Part shown: positions 45,046 to 54,267 of the stretch, piece by piece
Numbering within the stretch: the first letter of the stretch is position 1
Layout: every line of letters begins with the position of its first letter
Assembly (NCBI GenBank): GCA_038561985.1
Contig: CP073276.1
Location: 1,116,001 to 1,180,000, forward strand
Source: Petrimonas sulfuriphila
GTDB lineage: Bacteria; Bacteroidota; Bacteroidia; Bacteroidales; Dysgonomonadaceae
Length of the DNA: 64,000 nt
Reading direction: 5' to 3'
Program-made: the position numbers and the translations under genes
The notes under the pieces: model-generated
Seen by the model: the letters and a program-made list of their open reading frames with translations, nothing else
Databases searched by the model: none
Told to the model about the DNA's origin: nothing

Positions 45046-47628
45046 ATGAATAAACAACAATTGGCAGCCAAGATATGGCAGTCTGCTAATCAAATGCGTT
45101 CTAAGATTGACGCCAATGAATACAAAGACTATATCCTAGGTTTCATTTTTTATAAATACCTCTCCGACAGGGAAATTATTTTCGCAAAAAAAGTTGATTA
45201 TTCTGATGAGGACATCAAGTCACTTTCGGAGGAGGATATCGAAGCTGTTGAGTACTTTAAAAAAAATATTGGTTATTTCATCTCTTATAAGGATCTCTTT
45301 TCCACTTGGATTAAAATGGGAAAAGACTTTGATGTATCGAATGTAAGGGATGCGTTGTCTGCATTTAGTCGTCTGATAAGTCCGGCACACAAGAAACTAT
45401 TCGATGGCGTTTTCGACACTTTGCAAACCGGACTGAGCAAACTGGGTGAGAGTGCTGCCTCCCAGACAAAAGCAATCAGTGATCTCATTCATTTGATCAA
45501 AGGAATACCCATGGATGCCAAGCAGGATTATGATATGCTTGGATTCATTTATGAGTATCTGATAGGTATGTTTGCTGCAAATGCAGGAAAGAAAGCCGGT
45601 GAATTTTATACTCCTCACGAGGTTTCCCTGTTGATGTCAGAGATTATCGCTGATCATCTGAAAGACAAAAAGGAGATTCAAATATACGACCCTACAAGTG
45701 GATCCGGCTCACTGCTTATTAACATTGGAAAGAGTGTTGCCAAACATGTTGACGATGAAAACAACATCAAATATTATGCACAGGAGTTAAAGCAGAACAC
45801 CTATAACCTCACTCGCATGAATCTGGTTATGCGTGGCCTTTTACCGCACAATATCGTTACCCGCAATGGTGATACGTTGGAAGATGATTGGCCCTATTTC
45901 GAAGAGAGTGATCCCATCGGTTCTTACAATCCCCTCTATGTGGATGCAGTTGTATCCAATCCGCCCTACTCGCAAAAATGGGATTCAGATAATAAAGATG
46001 CGGATCCGCGTTATGCGAGTTATGGACTTGCTCCAAAAGGAAAAGCCGACTATGCATTTCTCCTACACGATCTGTATCACGTGAAGCCTGAAGGAATAAT
46101 GACAATTGTTCTTCCTCATGGTGTACTGTTCCGTGGTGGTGAAGAGGGAGTCATTCGGAAAAATCTGATCGAGCGAAACAATATTGATGCGATTATTGGA
46201 CTTCCGTCAAATATCTTTTTTGGCACAGGCATTCCAACCATCATAATGGTTTTAAGACAGAAAAGAGAGAGAACGGATGTTTTAATAGTTGATGCTTCAA
46301 AAGGTTTCATCAAGGAAGGTAAAAACAATAAGCTTCGTGCATGCGATATCAGGAAAATAGCAGATACCGTGATCAAAAGAAAGCCTCAACCTAAATTTGC
46401 AAGATTAGTTACTCGGGATGAGATACGGGAAAATGATTATAATCTGAATATACCACGATATGTCGATTCCTCAGAAACGACAGAAAGCTGGGATATTTAT
46501 GCAACCATGTTTGGTGGTATCCCGGTAAAAGAGATTGATGAGCTCAACAAATATTGGGATGCTCTGCCCGGTTTAAAAGAAACAATATTCTCGAATATTT
46601 CTACCGATTATGCAGAACTTAAAGCCGATGAATTGAAACATACAATCACAAACCATCTATCAGTAAAAACGTTCGTGGATAGTTTTCATCAATCATTTGC
46701 CGGTTTTGATGATTTCTTAAAAAATGAACTTTTGGCCAATACTGAATCTGTTAAAGTTAACAGTGAAGAGACCGTATTGAGTGAGGCAATATTCAGTCGT
46801 TTAGAATCTATTCCGCTTATAGATAAATATGATGCTTACCAGATTCTCGATGACCGATGGAATGTAATTTCAGTGGATCTGGAGATTATCCAAACCGAAG
46901 GTTTTTCGGCTAATAAGGCAGTCGACCCCAATATGGTCATTAAGAAGGTAAAAGGTAAAGACCAGGAAGTCCAGGAAGGTTGGGTTGGCCGGATTATGCC
47001 CTTTGAACTTGTACAGGAAACATATCTGAAAAATGAACTAAAGCAGATAAAAGAGAAAGAGCAGCGACTCCTTGAAATAACTTCCGGTATAGAGGAACTG
47101 TTTGACTCATTTTCCGAAGAGGAAAAAGAAGGAGATACTGTGAATGAAGCAAAAGATAGTTTTGTCAATGCAGCAGTTGGAAAAGAAGCTAAACTGCTAA
47201 AAGTTGAAGAGAAGAAAAATGGAGTTTTCGAAGAGGATACATACGAGGCTAAAATACTGAAAGTTGACAAGCTGATCGATGAACAAAAAAAACTCAACAG
47301 TCAGGTGAAAGCCGAAACTGCAAAGCTTCATGGAAAGACAAAAAAAACTATTGAAGAGCTGACTGATGAACAGGTTTATGAACTACTCGAATTAAAATGG
47401 ATCACTCCTTTGATCAACTCGCTGAATAATTTGCCTGGAAGTGTTCTGCTGCAGCTAGTGGACAAGGTACAAGCATTAGCCGAAAAATACGCTACTACTT
47501 TTGCTGATGTCATGAATGAGATAGATAAAACCAAGAGCTCTTTAGCTTTACAAATTGACGAACTTACCGGGAATGAGTTTGATATGAAAGGTTTGAGTGA
47601 GTTTAAGGTTTTATTAAATGCAGAGTAA
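45046..47628 (+). CDS. hsdM: Type I restriction-modification methyltransferase subunit HsdM
   Basis: An 860-aa adenine-N6 methyltransferase subunit. The N-terminal helical HsdM_N domain (LAAKIWQSANQMRSKIDANEYKDYILGFIFYKYLS) is followed by the catalytic domain: motif I DPTSGSGSLLINIG (near residue 225) and motif IV VSNPPYSQKW (near 305). It is longer than classical EcoKI-type HsdM (about 530 aa). From about residue 640 a charged coiled-coil tail (KNELKQIKEKEQRLLEITSGIEELFDSF; KVDKLIDEQKKLNSQVKAETAKLHGKT) is added, likely for assembly with HsdS. hsdS starts at its stop. Confidence 0.95.
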   Translation: MNKQQLAAKIWQSANQMRSKIDANEYKDYILGFIFYKYLSDREIIFAKKVDYSDEDIKSLSEEDIEAVEYFKKNIGYFISYKDLFSTWIKMGKDFDVSNVRDALSAFSRLISPAHKKLFDGVFDTLQTGLSKLGESAASQTKAISDLIHLIKGIPMDAKQDYDMLGFIYEYLIGMFAANAGKKAGEFYTPHEVSLLMSEIIADHLKDKKEIQIYDPTSGSGSLLINIGKSVAKHVDDENNIKYYAQELKQNTYNLTRMNLVMRGLLPHNIVTRNGDTLEDDWPYFEESDPIGSYNPLYVDAVVSNPPYSQKWDSDNKDADPRYASYGLAPKGKADYAFLLHDLYHVKPEGIMTIVLPHGVLFRGGEEGVIRKNLIERNNIDAIIGLPSNIFFGTGIPTIIMVLRQKRERTDVLIVDASKGFIKEGKNNKLRACDIRKIADTVIKRKPQPKFARLVTRDEIRENDYNLNIPRYVDSSETTESWDIYATMFGGIPVKEIDELNKYWDALPGLKETIFSNISTDYAELKADELKHTITNHLSVKTFVDSFHQSFAGFDDFLKNELLANTESVKVNSEETVLSEAIFSRLESIPLIDKYDAYQILDDRWNVISVDLEIIQTEGFSANKAVDPNMVIKKVKGKDQEVQEGWVGRIMPFELVQETYLKNELKQIKEKEQRLLEITSGIEELFDSFSEEEKEGDTVNEAKDSFVNAAVGKEAKLLKVEEKKNGVFEEDTYEAKILKVDKLIDEQKKLNSQVKAETAKLHGKTKKTIEELTDEQVYELLELKWITPLINSLNNLPGSVLLQLVDKVQALAEKYATTFADVMNEIDKTKSSLALQIDELTGNEFDMKGLSEFKVLLNAE

Positions 47629-47629
47629 G

Positions 47630-48877
47630 ATGGGAGAAAAGAATAATATTCCACAGATTCGGTTTAATGGATTTGATGAATCTTGGGAAGTTAAGAAATT
47701 AGGAGAAATAGGGTTTACATATTCTGGATTGTTTGGAAAATCAAAAATTGATTTCGGCCACGGTGAAGGGAAATACATAACTTACATGAATATTTTCTCT
47801 AATCCAATTACGAACGTAGATATTACTGCTCCTATTGAGATTGATATCAATCAAAATGAAGTTGAATTTGGTGATGTATTTTTTACCACTTCATCTGAGA
47901 CACCAGAAGAAGTTGGTATGACCTCAGTTTGGCTTGGTTCTGGTAAAAACACGTATTTAAATAGTTTTTGTTTTGGCTATAGACTTACAGAAGAATTAGA
48001 TAGTTATTTTATCGCATATTTACTTCGTTCTTTCAATACAAGAAAAAAAATTACTTACCTAGCTCAAGGAATTTCTCGCTATAACATTTCTAAAAATAAA
48101 GTAATGCAAATCTGCATTTCGAGGCCAAAAATAAGTGAGCAATACCACATAGGATCTTATTTCCAAAACCTCGATAAGCTAATAACTCTTCAACAACAAA
48201 AACACGATAAGCTGGTAACACTTAAGAAAGCGATGCTTGACAAAATGTTCCCCACAGAGGGGGCTGATGTTCCTGAAATTCGTTTTATGGGATTTACAGG
48301 AGATTGGGATGAGGAGAAACTTGGTGATATCGGTTATACATATACTGGATTAACTGGGAAAACAAAAGCGGATTTTGGACATGGAAATGGAAAGTATATT
48401 ACTTATATGAATGTATTCTCAAATCCAGTAGCAGATAATGATATAACAGAAGCAATTGAAGTCGACAACAATCAAAACAAAGTGCAATTTGGAGATGTGT
48501 TTTTTACAACTTCTTCAGAAACACCGGAAGAGGTGGGAATGTCTTCAGTGTGGCTTAAGAATTGCCATAATACCTATTTAAATAGCTTCTGTTTTGGATA
48601 CCGTCCTAATATAAAAGTTGATAATTACTATTTCGCCTATTTATTACGATCAACAGTTATAAGAAAGAGAATTATTTTTTTAGCCCAAGGAATTTCACGG
48701 TATAATATTTCAAAAAACAAAGTAATGGAGATAAGTGTGCCATTACCGAATTTAGAGGAACAGAAACAAATCGGCTCTTATTTCCAAAATCTTGATAAAC
48801 TAATATCACTACACCAGCAAGAGATACAAAAACTCAAAAACATAAAAAAAGCCTGTCTGGAAAAGATGTTTGTATAA
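47630..48877 (+). CDS. hsdS: Type I restriction specificity subunit HsdS with two near-identical recognition domains
   Basis: A 415-aa specificity subunit (ATG at 47630, or 47618 overlapping hsdM). It consists of two tandem half-proteins, residues about 5-205 and 215-415, each with a target-recognition domain followed by a conserved helix (GSYFQNLDKLI). The two halves are alike through nearly their whole length: both contain GKYITYMN, VFFTTSSETPEEVGM, TYLNSFCFGYR and LAQGISRYNISKNKVM. The DNA of the halves is more diverged than the protein. Two equal recognition domains in the pseudo-symmetric HsdS should read the same half-site on both strands, so the target is probably a palindromic split sequence. 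The halves are joined by the usual spacer helices. Confidence 0.93.
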   Translation: MGEKNNIPQIRFNGFDESWEVKKLGEIGFTYSGLFGKSKIDFGHGEGKYITYMNIFSNPITNVDITAPIEIDINQNEVEFGDVFFTTSSETPEEVGMTSVWLGSGKNTYLNSFCFGYRLTEELDSYFIAYLLRSFNTRKKITYLAQGISRYNISKNKVMQICISRPKISEQYHIGSYFQNLDKLITLQQQKHDKLVTLKKAMLDKMFPTEGADVPEIRFMGFTGDWDEEKLGDIGYTYTGLTGKTKADFGHGNGKYITYMNVFSNPVADNDITEAIEVDNNQNKVQFGDVFFTTSSETPEEVGMSSVWLKNCHNTYLNSFCFGYRPNIKVDNYYFAYLLRSTVIRKRIIFLAQGISRYNISKNKVMEISVPLPNLEEQKQIGSYFQNLDKLISLHQQEIQKLKNIKKACLEKMFV

Positions 48878-48911
48878 GCATACACAGTTTATCATTAAAA
48901 GCACATTTATC

Positions 48912-51900
48912 ATGATCTATACATCAGAAGCAGAATTCGAAAGAGCCTTAATTCAAGAGCTAACTAAATATGGATGGGAGAAAGAGGTTCTAAAGAGACC
49001 ATCTGAAAAAGATTTGCTTGACAACTGGGCGAACATTCTGTTTGAAAACAATAGGGATATCGACAAGTTGAATGATACCCGCTTGACTGATGGTGAAATG
49101 GATCAGATTATTGAGCAGATCATCGGGTTAAGAACACCGAATAAACTCAACGGTTTTATTAATGGCAAAACAGTTTCTATCAAGCGAGATAATCCTGACG
49201 ATGCTTTACATTTCGGGAAGGAAGTTAGCCTGAAAATTTATGACCGACACGAAATTGCAGCCGGACAAAGTAGATACCAGATTGTTCAGCAACCACAATA
49301 TAAAGGATCGACAAATATTCAACACGACCGTCGGGGTGACCTTATGCTCTTGATTAACGGTATGCCTGTTATTCATATAGAGTTGAAGAAAAGTGGTGTA
49401 TCGGTTAGTCAGGCTTATTATCAGATAGAAAAATATATGCACGAAGGTATATTTCAGGGCATATTTTCGTTAATACAGGTGTTTGTGGCAATGGAGCCCC
49501 AGGAAACAAGATACTTCGCAAATCCCGGACCGGATGGAATATTCAATAAGGATTACTATTTCCATTGGGCCGACTTTAATAACGAACCGTTAAACAATTG
49601 GAAAAATATTGCATCAACTCTTCTATCTATACCCATGGCTCATCAATTAATCGGTTTTTATACCGTGGCGGATGATTCCGATGGCATTTTAAAAGTGATG
49701 CGCAGTTATCAGTATTATGCTGCCAATGCTATTTCTGACAAAGTTTCACAATACGATTGGGGATCCAAAAATCAGCTTGGAGGGTATATTGAGCATACTA
49801 CCGGCTCAGGAAAAACAATGACCAGTTTCAAATCGGCACAACTGATTGCCAATTCTAAGGATGCGGATAAGGTAATTTTCCTGATGGACAGGATCGAGCT
49901 GGGTACACAGTCATTGCGGGAGTATGAAGGTTTTGCCGAGGAGAATGAAGATGTCCAGGCAACTGAGAATACTGCTATTTTGGTAACGAAGCTTAAAAGC
50001 GCTGATCCCGCAAATACGCTTATTGTTACATCCATTCAAAAGATGAGCAGAATCAAAGTTGAAGATGATGGACTTAATGCTCATGATATTAAACTGATGA
50101 ATTCTAAAAGGATTGTTTTTATTGTGGATGAAGCACATCGTTCTACTTTTGGCGAAATGCTCATCACCGTTAAAGATACCTTTCCATCTGCGCTTTTTTT
50201 TGGATTTACGGGCACTCCTATCCAAATTGAAAACCAAAAACACAAGAACACTACCACAACAGTATTTGGAAATGAGTTGCACAGGTATAGCATTGCTGAT
50301 GGTATACGTGATAAAAATGTGTTGGGGTTCGATCCTTATAAGGTTTTAACCTATAGGGACAGGGATTTGAGGAAAGCGGTTGCTTTAGAGATATCGAAAG
50401 CAAGGGATGAAAAGGAGGCGCTTTCTGATCCCGCTAAGAGTAAAATATTCAACCGATATATGCGTCCAACTACAGTGAAGATGGCTGGGTACATCGATCA
50501 GGGGGGGAGATACGTGAAGGGGATAGAAGATTTACTCCCTAATACCCAGTATCTACGTGACGAACATAAAATGAAAGTTGTGGAGGATATCAGGGATAAC
50601 TGGTTAACACTGAGTCAAAACGGGAAGTTCCACGCACTTTTTGCAACCCATAGTATTCCTGAAGCAATAGAGTATTACAGATTGATGAAAGGGCTTATGC
50701 CTGCACTGAAAATAACTGCTTTGTTTGATCCAAATATTGATAATAAGGCTGGTGTAATCTACAAAGAGGATGGGTTGATTGAGATCATGAAGGACTATAA
50801 CCTCAGATATGATCAGGATTTTACGTTAGCGAGTCATGGAAAATTTAAAAAGGATATCTCTGCGAGATTGGCCCATAAGAGTCCTTATTTGAGAATAGAA
50901 AACAATCCTGAAAAGCAACTGGATTTACTGATTGTGGTAGATCAGATGCTTACCGGTTTTGACTCTAAATGGGTGAATACGCTATACCTGGATAAAGTGC
51001 TCAAGTATGAGAATATCATTCAGGCTTTTTCTCGTACAAATCGTTTGTTCGGTCCTGATAAACCCTTTGGAACAATAAGGTATTATAGGAAGCCGCATAC
51101 CATGGAGCGGTATATCGAGAAGGCGGTCAAGTTGTATTCCGGTGATAGACCACTTGGTTTATTCGTACAGAAGCTGGAAAGCAATTTAAATAAGATGATC
51201 TCGATTTATGAAGAGATTGATGAGTTGTTTATAAATACAGATATTCCGGACTTTGAAAAACTGCCCGATAATCTCTCCGAGCGTGGCAAATTCGCTAAGT
51301 TGTTTAAAGAGTTTAATGAGTATTTAGAAGCAGCAAAAATTCAAGGTTTTAAATGGAATAGGTCCCAGTACATATTTGGAAAAGGAAAAAATCAAACAGC
51401 CGTTTTTATACCTTTTGGTGAGGATCAATATTTGGTGTTAGCTCTTCGTTATAAAGAGTTGTCAACCGGCGGCGGTGGTGGTAGTACTACCGGTGGTGAT
51501 ATTCCATTTGAAATTGTAGGCCATTTAACCGAGATTGATACAGGTGTGATCGATACAAACTACATGAACTCGCGGTTTACAAAATATTTAAAAACCCTGA
51601 AACAGGAAGGTGCCGACAGTGAGCAATTTCTAAATGCGCTGGAAGAACTGCATAAATCATTTGCCTATCTTACATATGAAGAACAAAAATATGCCAATAT
51701 TTTTCTCAACGATGTGTATAGAGGTGATGTAATCGTGAATCCGAAAAACACATTGAGAGATTACATCACACAATACCAGACCAATGCGAAAAATACTGAA
51801 ATTCACAAATTTGCGTTACTGTTCGGACTAGATGAAGATAAGCTCCGCTACATGATGAATTCTAAGATTACTGAGGCCAACATCAATGAGTATGGCCGTT

Positions 51901-52052
51901 TTGATGATCTTAAAGAGACGATTGATAAAGAAAAAGTAAAGCAATATTTTGAAAATATTGAAGGAAAAAAAATCCCTCAATTTAGAGTAAATATCAAGGC
52001 TCAAAACTTACTTAGAGAATTTATCATCAGCGGTGGGTTTGAGATAGATTAA
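48912..52052 (+). CDS. hsdR: Type I restriction endonuclease subunit HsdR
   Basis: A 1046-aa motor and nuclease subunit (ATG at 48912, MIYTSEAEFERALIQEL; an earlier in-frame ATG at 48870 overlaps hsdS and gives no family sequence). The nuclease domain has RRGDLMLLINGMPVIHIELKKSG (near residue 150; PD-ExK type). SF2 helicase motifs follow: HTTGSGKTMTSFKSA (Walker A, near 300), FIVDEAHRS (DEAH, near 400), FGFTGTP (motif III) and a second RecA lobe with QAFSRTNRLF (motif VI). It cleaves unmodified DNA after translocation. hsdM, hsdS and hsdR are complete and adjacent, so the system is probably active. Confidence 0.95.
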   Translation: MIYTSEAEFERALIQELTKYGWEKEVLKRPSEKDLLDNWANILFENNRDIDKLNDTRLTDGEMDQIIEQIIGLRTPNKLNGFINGKTVSIKRDNPDDALHFGKEVSLKIYDRHEIAAGQSRYQIVQQPQYKGSTNIQHDRRGDLMLLINGMPVIHIELKKSGVSVSQAYYQIEKYMHEGIFQGIFSLIQVFVAMEPQETRYFANPGPDGIFNKDYYFHWADFNNEPLNNWKNIASTLLSIPMAHQLIGFYTVADDSDGILKVMRSYQYYAANAISDKVSQYDWGSKNQLGGYIEHTTGSGKTMTSFKSAQLIANSKDADKVIFLMDRIELGTQSLREYEGFAEENEDVQATENTAILVTKLKSADPANTLIVTSIQKMSRIKVEDDGLNAHDIKLMNSKRIVFIVDEAHRSTFGEMLITVKDTFPSALFFGFTGTPIQIENQKHKNTTTTVFGNELHRYSIADGIRDKNVLGFDPYKVLTYRDRDLRKAVALEISKARDEKEALSDPAKSKIFNRYMRPTTVKMAGYIDQGGRYVKGIEDLLPNTQYLRDEHKMKVVEDIRDNWLTLSQNGKFHALFATHSIPEAIEYYRLMKGLMPALKITALFDPNIDNKAGVIYKEDGLIEIMKDYNLRYDQDFTLASHGKFKKDISARLAHKSPYLRIENNPEKQLDLLIVVDQMLTGFDSKWVNTLYLDKVLKYENIIQAFSRTNRLFGPDKPFGTIRYYRKPHTMERYIEKAVKLYSGDRPLGLFVQKLESNLNKMISIYEEIDELFINTDIPDFEKLPDNLSERGKFAKLFKEFNEYLEAAKIQGFKWNRSQYIFGKGKNQTAVFIPFGEDQYLVLALRYKELSTGGGGGSTTGGDIPFEIVGHLTEIDTGVIDTNYMNSRFTKYLKTLKQEGADSEQFLNALEELHKSFAYLTYEEQKYANIFLNDVYRGDVIVNPKNTLRDYITQYQTNAKNTEIHKFALLFGLDEDKLRYMMNSKITEANINEYGRFDDLKETIDKEKVKQYFENIEGKKIPQFRVNIKAQNLLREFIISGGFEID

Positions 52053-52112
52053 ATAGAATTAGTCTTGATTTATTCTGACAATGGGCGTTTTTATTATAAT
52101 ACATATTTATCA

Positions 52113-52653
52113 CGATACCAAAAAATATTTACTGCATTTGACAATGAAAAACAGAATCATAACTCCAAACCGGCGGTGCAATAAAAAGGAGAAATAGAAA
52201 AACGTATAGAAAAAACGTAAATGCCACAGAGTGAGATTATTGCTATGATGATTTGTTTTCAATGTGGAATGTTTCAAAATTTCAAGAATTATTACCTGTT
52301 TTATATTTGTCAGCACATGAAGAGCTATTTTCCAAATGCCGTATCATACAACCGTTTTATCGAGTTGCAACCCAGGGCTATTGTGCCTTTCATGCTTTTG
52401 CTTAAATTGGTTGGATTTGGTGAATGCACAGGCATTACATTACATATGTGGATAGTACTCCCATCAAAGTATACCATAACAAGCGTATACATTCAAACAA
52501 AGTATTCAAAGGTCTGGCCCAAAGAGGGAAAAGTACAATGGGTTGGTTTTTTGGGTTCAAACTCCATTTAGTCTGTAACGAAAAGGGTGAATTACTGAAT
52601 TCCTCTCTCACAAAAGGCAATGTTAACGATAGAAACCCTCATGTAATTATTTA
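52113..52653 (+). pseudogene. Broken IS982-family transposase
   Basis: The plus strand reads as an IS982-type transposase that has died: FDNEKQNHNSKP, then MPQSEIIAMMICFQCGMFQNFKNYYLF, SYFPNAVSYNRFIEL, CTGIT, then in another frame YVDSTPIKVYHNKRI, KVFKGLAQRGKSTMGWFFGFKLHL and NDRNP. Lesions: in-frame TAA at 52182-52184 and 52218-52220; a frameshift caused by a 5-bp tandem duplication (ATTAC twice at 52434-52443); and loss of the C-terminal half, ending at 52653. It stands between hsdR and the GH51 gene and marks an old insertion at the edge of the defence island. Confidence 0.85.
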
Positions 52654-54254
52654 ATTCTTTCATATTTAACCATAATAAATCCACAGGGTGACATTGTAAA
52701 AGTAGAGTTTAAATGTTTCTTGGAAAGATTTATTGTTTGCAGAGAAATATTATCTCTTTCATTTTCAAAATTTGCTTTACTTATATCACTGTTATCAATT
52801 TTCCACATTGTAACAGGTATATAACCATTCGGCACATTTATATTAACTTTTTGTTTTTTATCATGAGAACGGTTTATCAAAGCGATTTGCATATCTCCGT
52901 CCTCTGTCATCACTGCTGATCCGTCTATATAGGTCAATGTAATATCTCCTGTATTGAGCTCTTTACTTATAGCTCCATCAAGGGATATCGTATTAACCGG
53001 TATAGTAGTCTCTGGGCCCTTTATTGTAAAATCCAATTTTTTCCCAGTCATATATTTTCGGTATAAATCGAAAATATAATAAATTGGAGTTACATATGCA
53101 TCGTCGTTCCCTACAGTTCTAACCATTCCGTGACCATTTATAGGAAATATATAATTTGCCATTCCTACATAGGGACTCTGACGTATAAATACATTTAACA
53201 TCCCGGCGATAGTTACAATATCAAATAATCTTCTGGGATCATTTCTTGTAAAAGTATATTTTTCTCCATTAAAAACAGAATGACGACAATTCCATTCATC
53301 AATACTGAATCGTACTGGCTTGTCGGTACGTCCGAATTTAGTATTGATTACATTTAATAGTTCTGCATTCTTTTGAAGATGGACTTCTATTTTAGCTGGT
53401 GAATATAATGTTTGCTCTGGATTTTGAAGTTTTTCGTCTTTAACCTTTGCCCCCATATAAAAGTGGATCGTAAGGAAATCAATTAGTCCCCCATTCTTTT
53501 GTAAAATAGTATCGTTCCATTCGTACGTATAACCAACTCCCAATAACTCTAGATCCGGATACTGAAAACGAATAGCACTAGACCATCGGAGAAGCCTCTC
53601 TGCGTATTGTACAGCAGTCTCTTTTTTATTAATTCCATATGAACCATAATTTTCATTTCCTATACCCCAATATTTAACTCCATAAGGTTCTTCATGTCCG
53701 TTATGTGCTCTTTTCTTTCCCATAATTGTTTCTGTAGAACCATTTACATATTCTATCCAACTTAAGGCATCACCCAATGATGCTCCAAATACGGGATGAT
53801 TTGCCATATTGAAGTTTATATAGGGTTCTGTTCCAATTTTTTTACACCATTGTAAAAATTCATCCGTACCAAATTGATGGGTTTCAGTTCCGTTCCATGC
53901 AGATTCATGCATAACAGGTCTCTCTTCTTTCGGTCCAATACCTTTCCTCCAATCGTACTCATGTACGAATGTACCACCCGGCCATCTCATTACTGGCATA
54001 TCAAGTGGCTTAAGTAATTCATTTACTTTACTGTTCTCTTCACCATCCTCATTTATAAGTCCTCCATAAATAATTTTGTCATTACAGTCTTCCAGCATTT
54101 GTCCATAGATCATAGGATCTATGGATACCAGATTATCTGGAATTTCTATTGATACTGTCGTTGGCTGTTTATCTATTTTTTGTCCGTATATAACCGACAA
54201 TGGAAAACATAATGATAAATAGAGGAACAAGAATTTTATTTTTCTACGATTCAT
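52647..54254 (-). CDS. GH51 alpha-L-arabinofuranosidase, exported
   Basis: A 535-aa exported arabinofuranosidase that releases L-arabinofuranose from arabinan, arabinoxylan or arabinogalactan. A signal peptide (FLFLYLSLCFPLSVIYG) is followed by the GH51 barrel: DPMIYGQMLEDCNDKIIYGG, MRWPGGTFVHEYDWRKGIG (near residue 90), the acid/base Glu in YWGIGNENYGSYG (near 200), YTYEWND, and the nucleophile Glu in RFSIDEWNCR (near 313). A C-terminal beta domain ends at YERIK. It is the last gene of the minus-strand utilisation locus and starts 13 nt after the MFS gene. It reads into the IS982 relic, overlapping it by 7 nt. Confidence 0.93.
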   Translation of the reverse strand: MNRRKIKFLFLYLSLCFPLSVIYGQKIDKQPTTVSIEIPDNLVSIDPMIYGQMLEDCNDKIIYGGLINEDGEENSKVNELLKPLDMPVMRWPGGTFVHEYDWRKGIGPKEERPVMHESAWNGTETHQFGTDEFLQWCKKIGTEPYINFNMANHPVFGASLGDALSWIEYVNGSTETIMGKKRAHNGHEEPYGVKYWGIGNENYGSYGINKKETAVQYAERLLRWSSAIRFQYPDLELLGVGYTYEWNDTILQKNGGLIDFLTIHFYMGAKVKDEKLQNPEQTLYSPAKIEVHLQKNAELLNVINTKFGRTDKPVRFSIDEWNCRHSVFNGEKYTFTRNDPRRLFDIVTIAGMLNVFIRQSPYVGMANYIFPINGHGMVRTVGNDDAYVTPIYYIFDLYRKYMTGKKLDFTIKGPETTIPVNTISLDGAISKELNTGDITLTYIDGSAVMTEDGDMQIALINRSHDKKQKVNINVPNGYIPVTMWKIDNSDISKANFENERDNISLQTINLSKKHLNSTFTMSPCGFIMVKYERIK

Positions 54255-54267
54255 ATTACAAATTATT

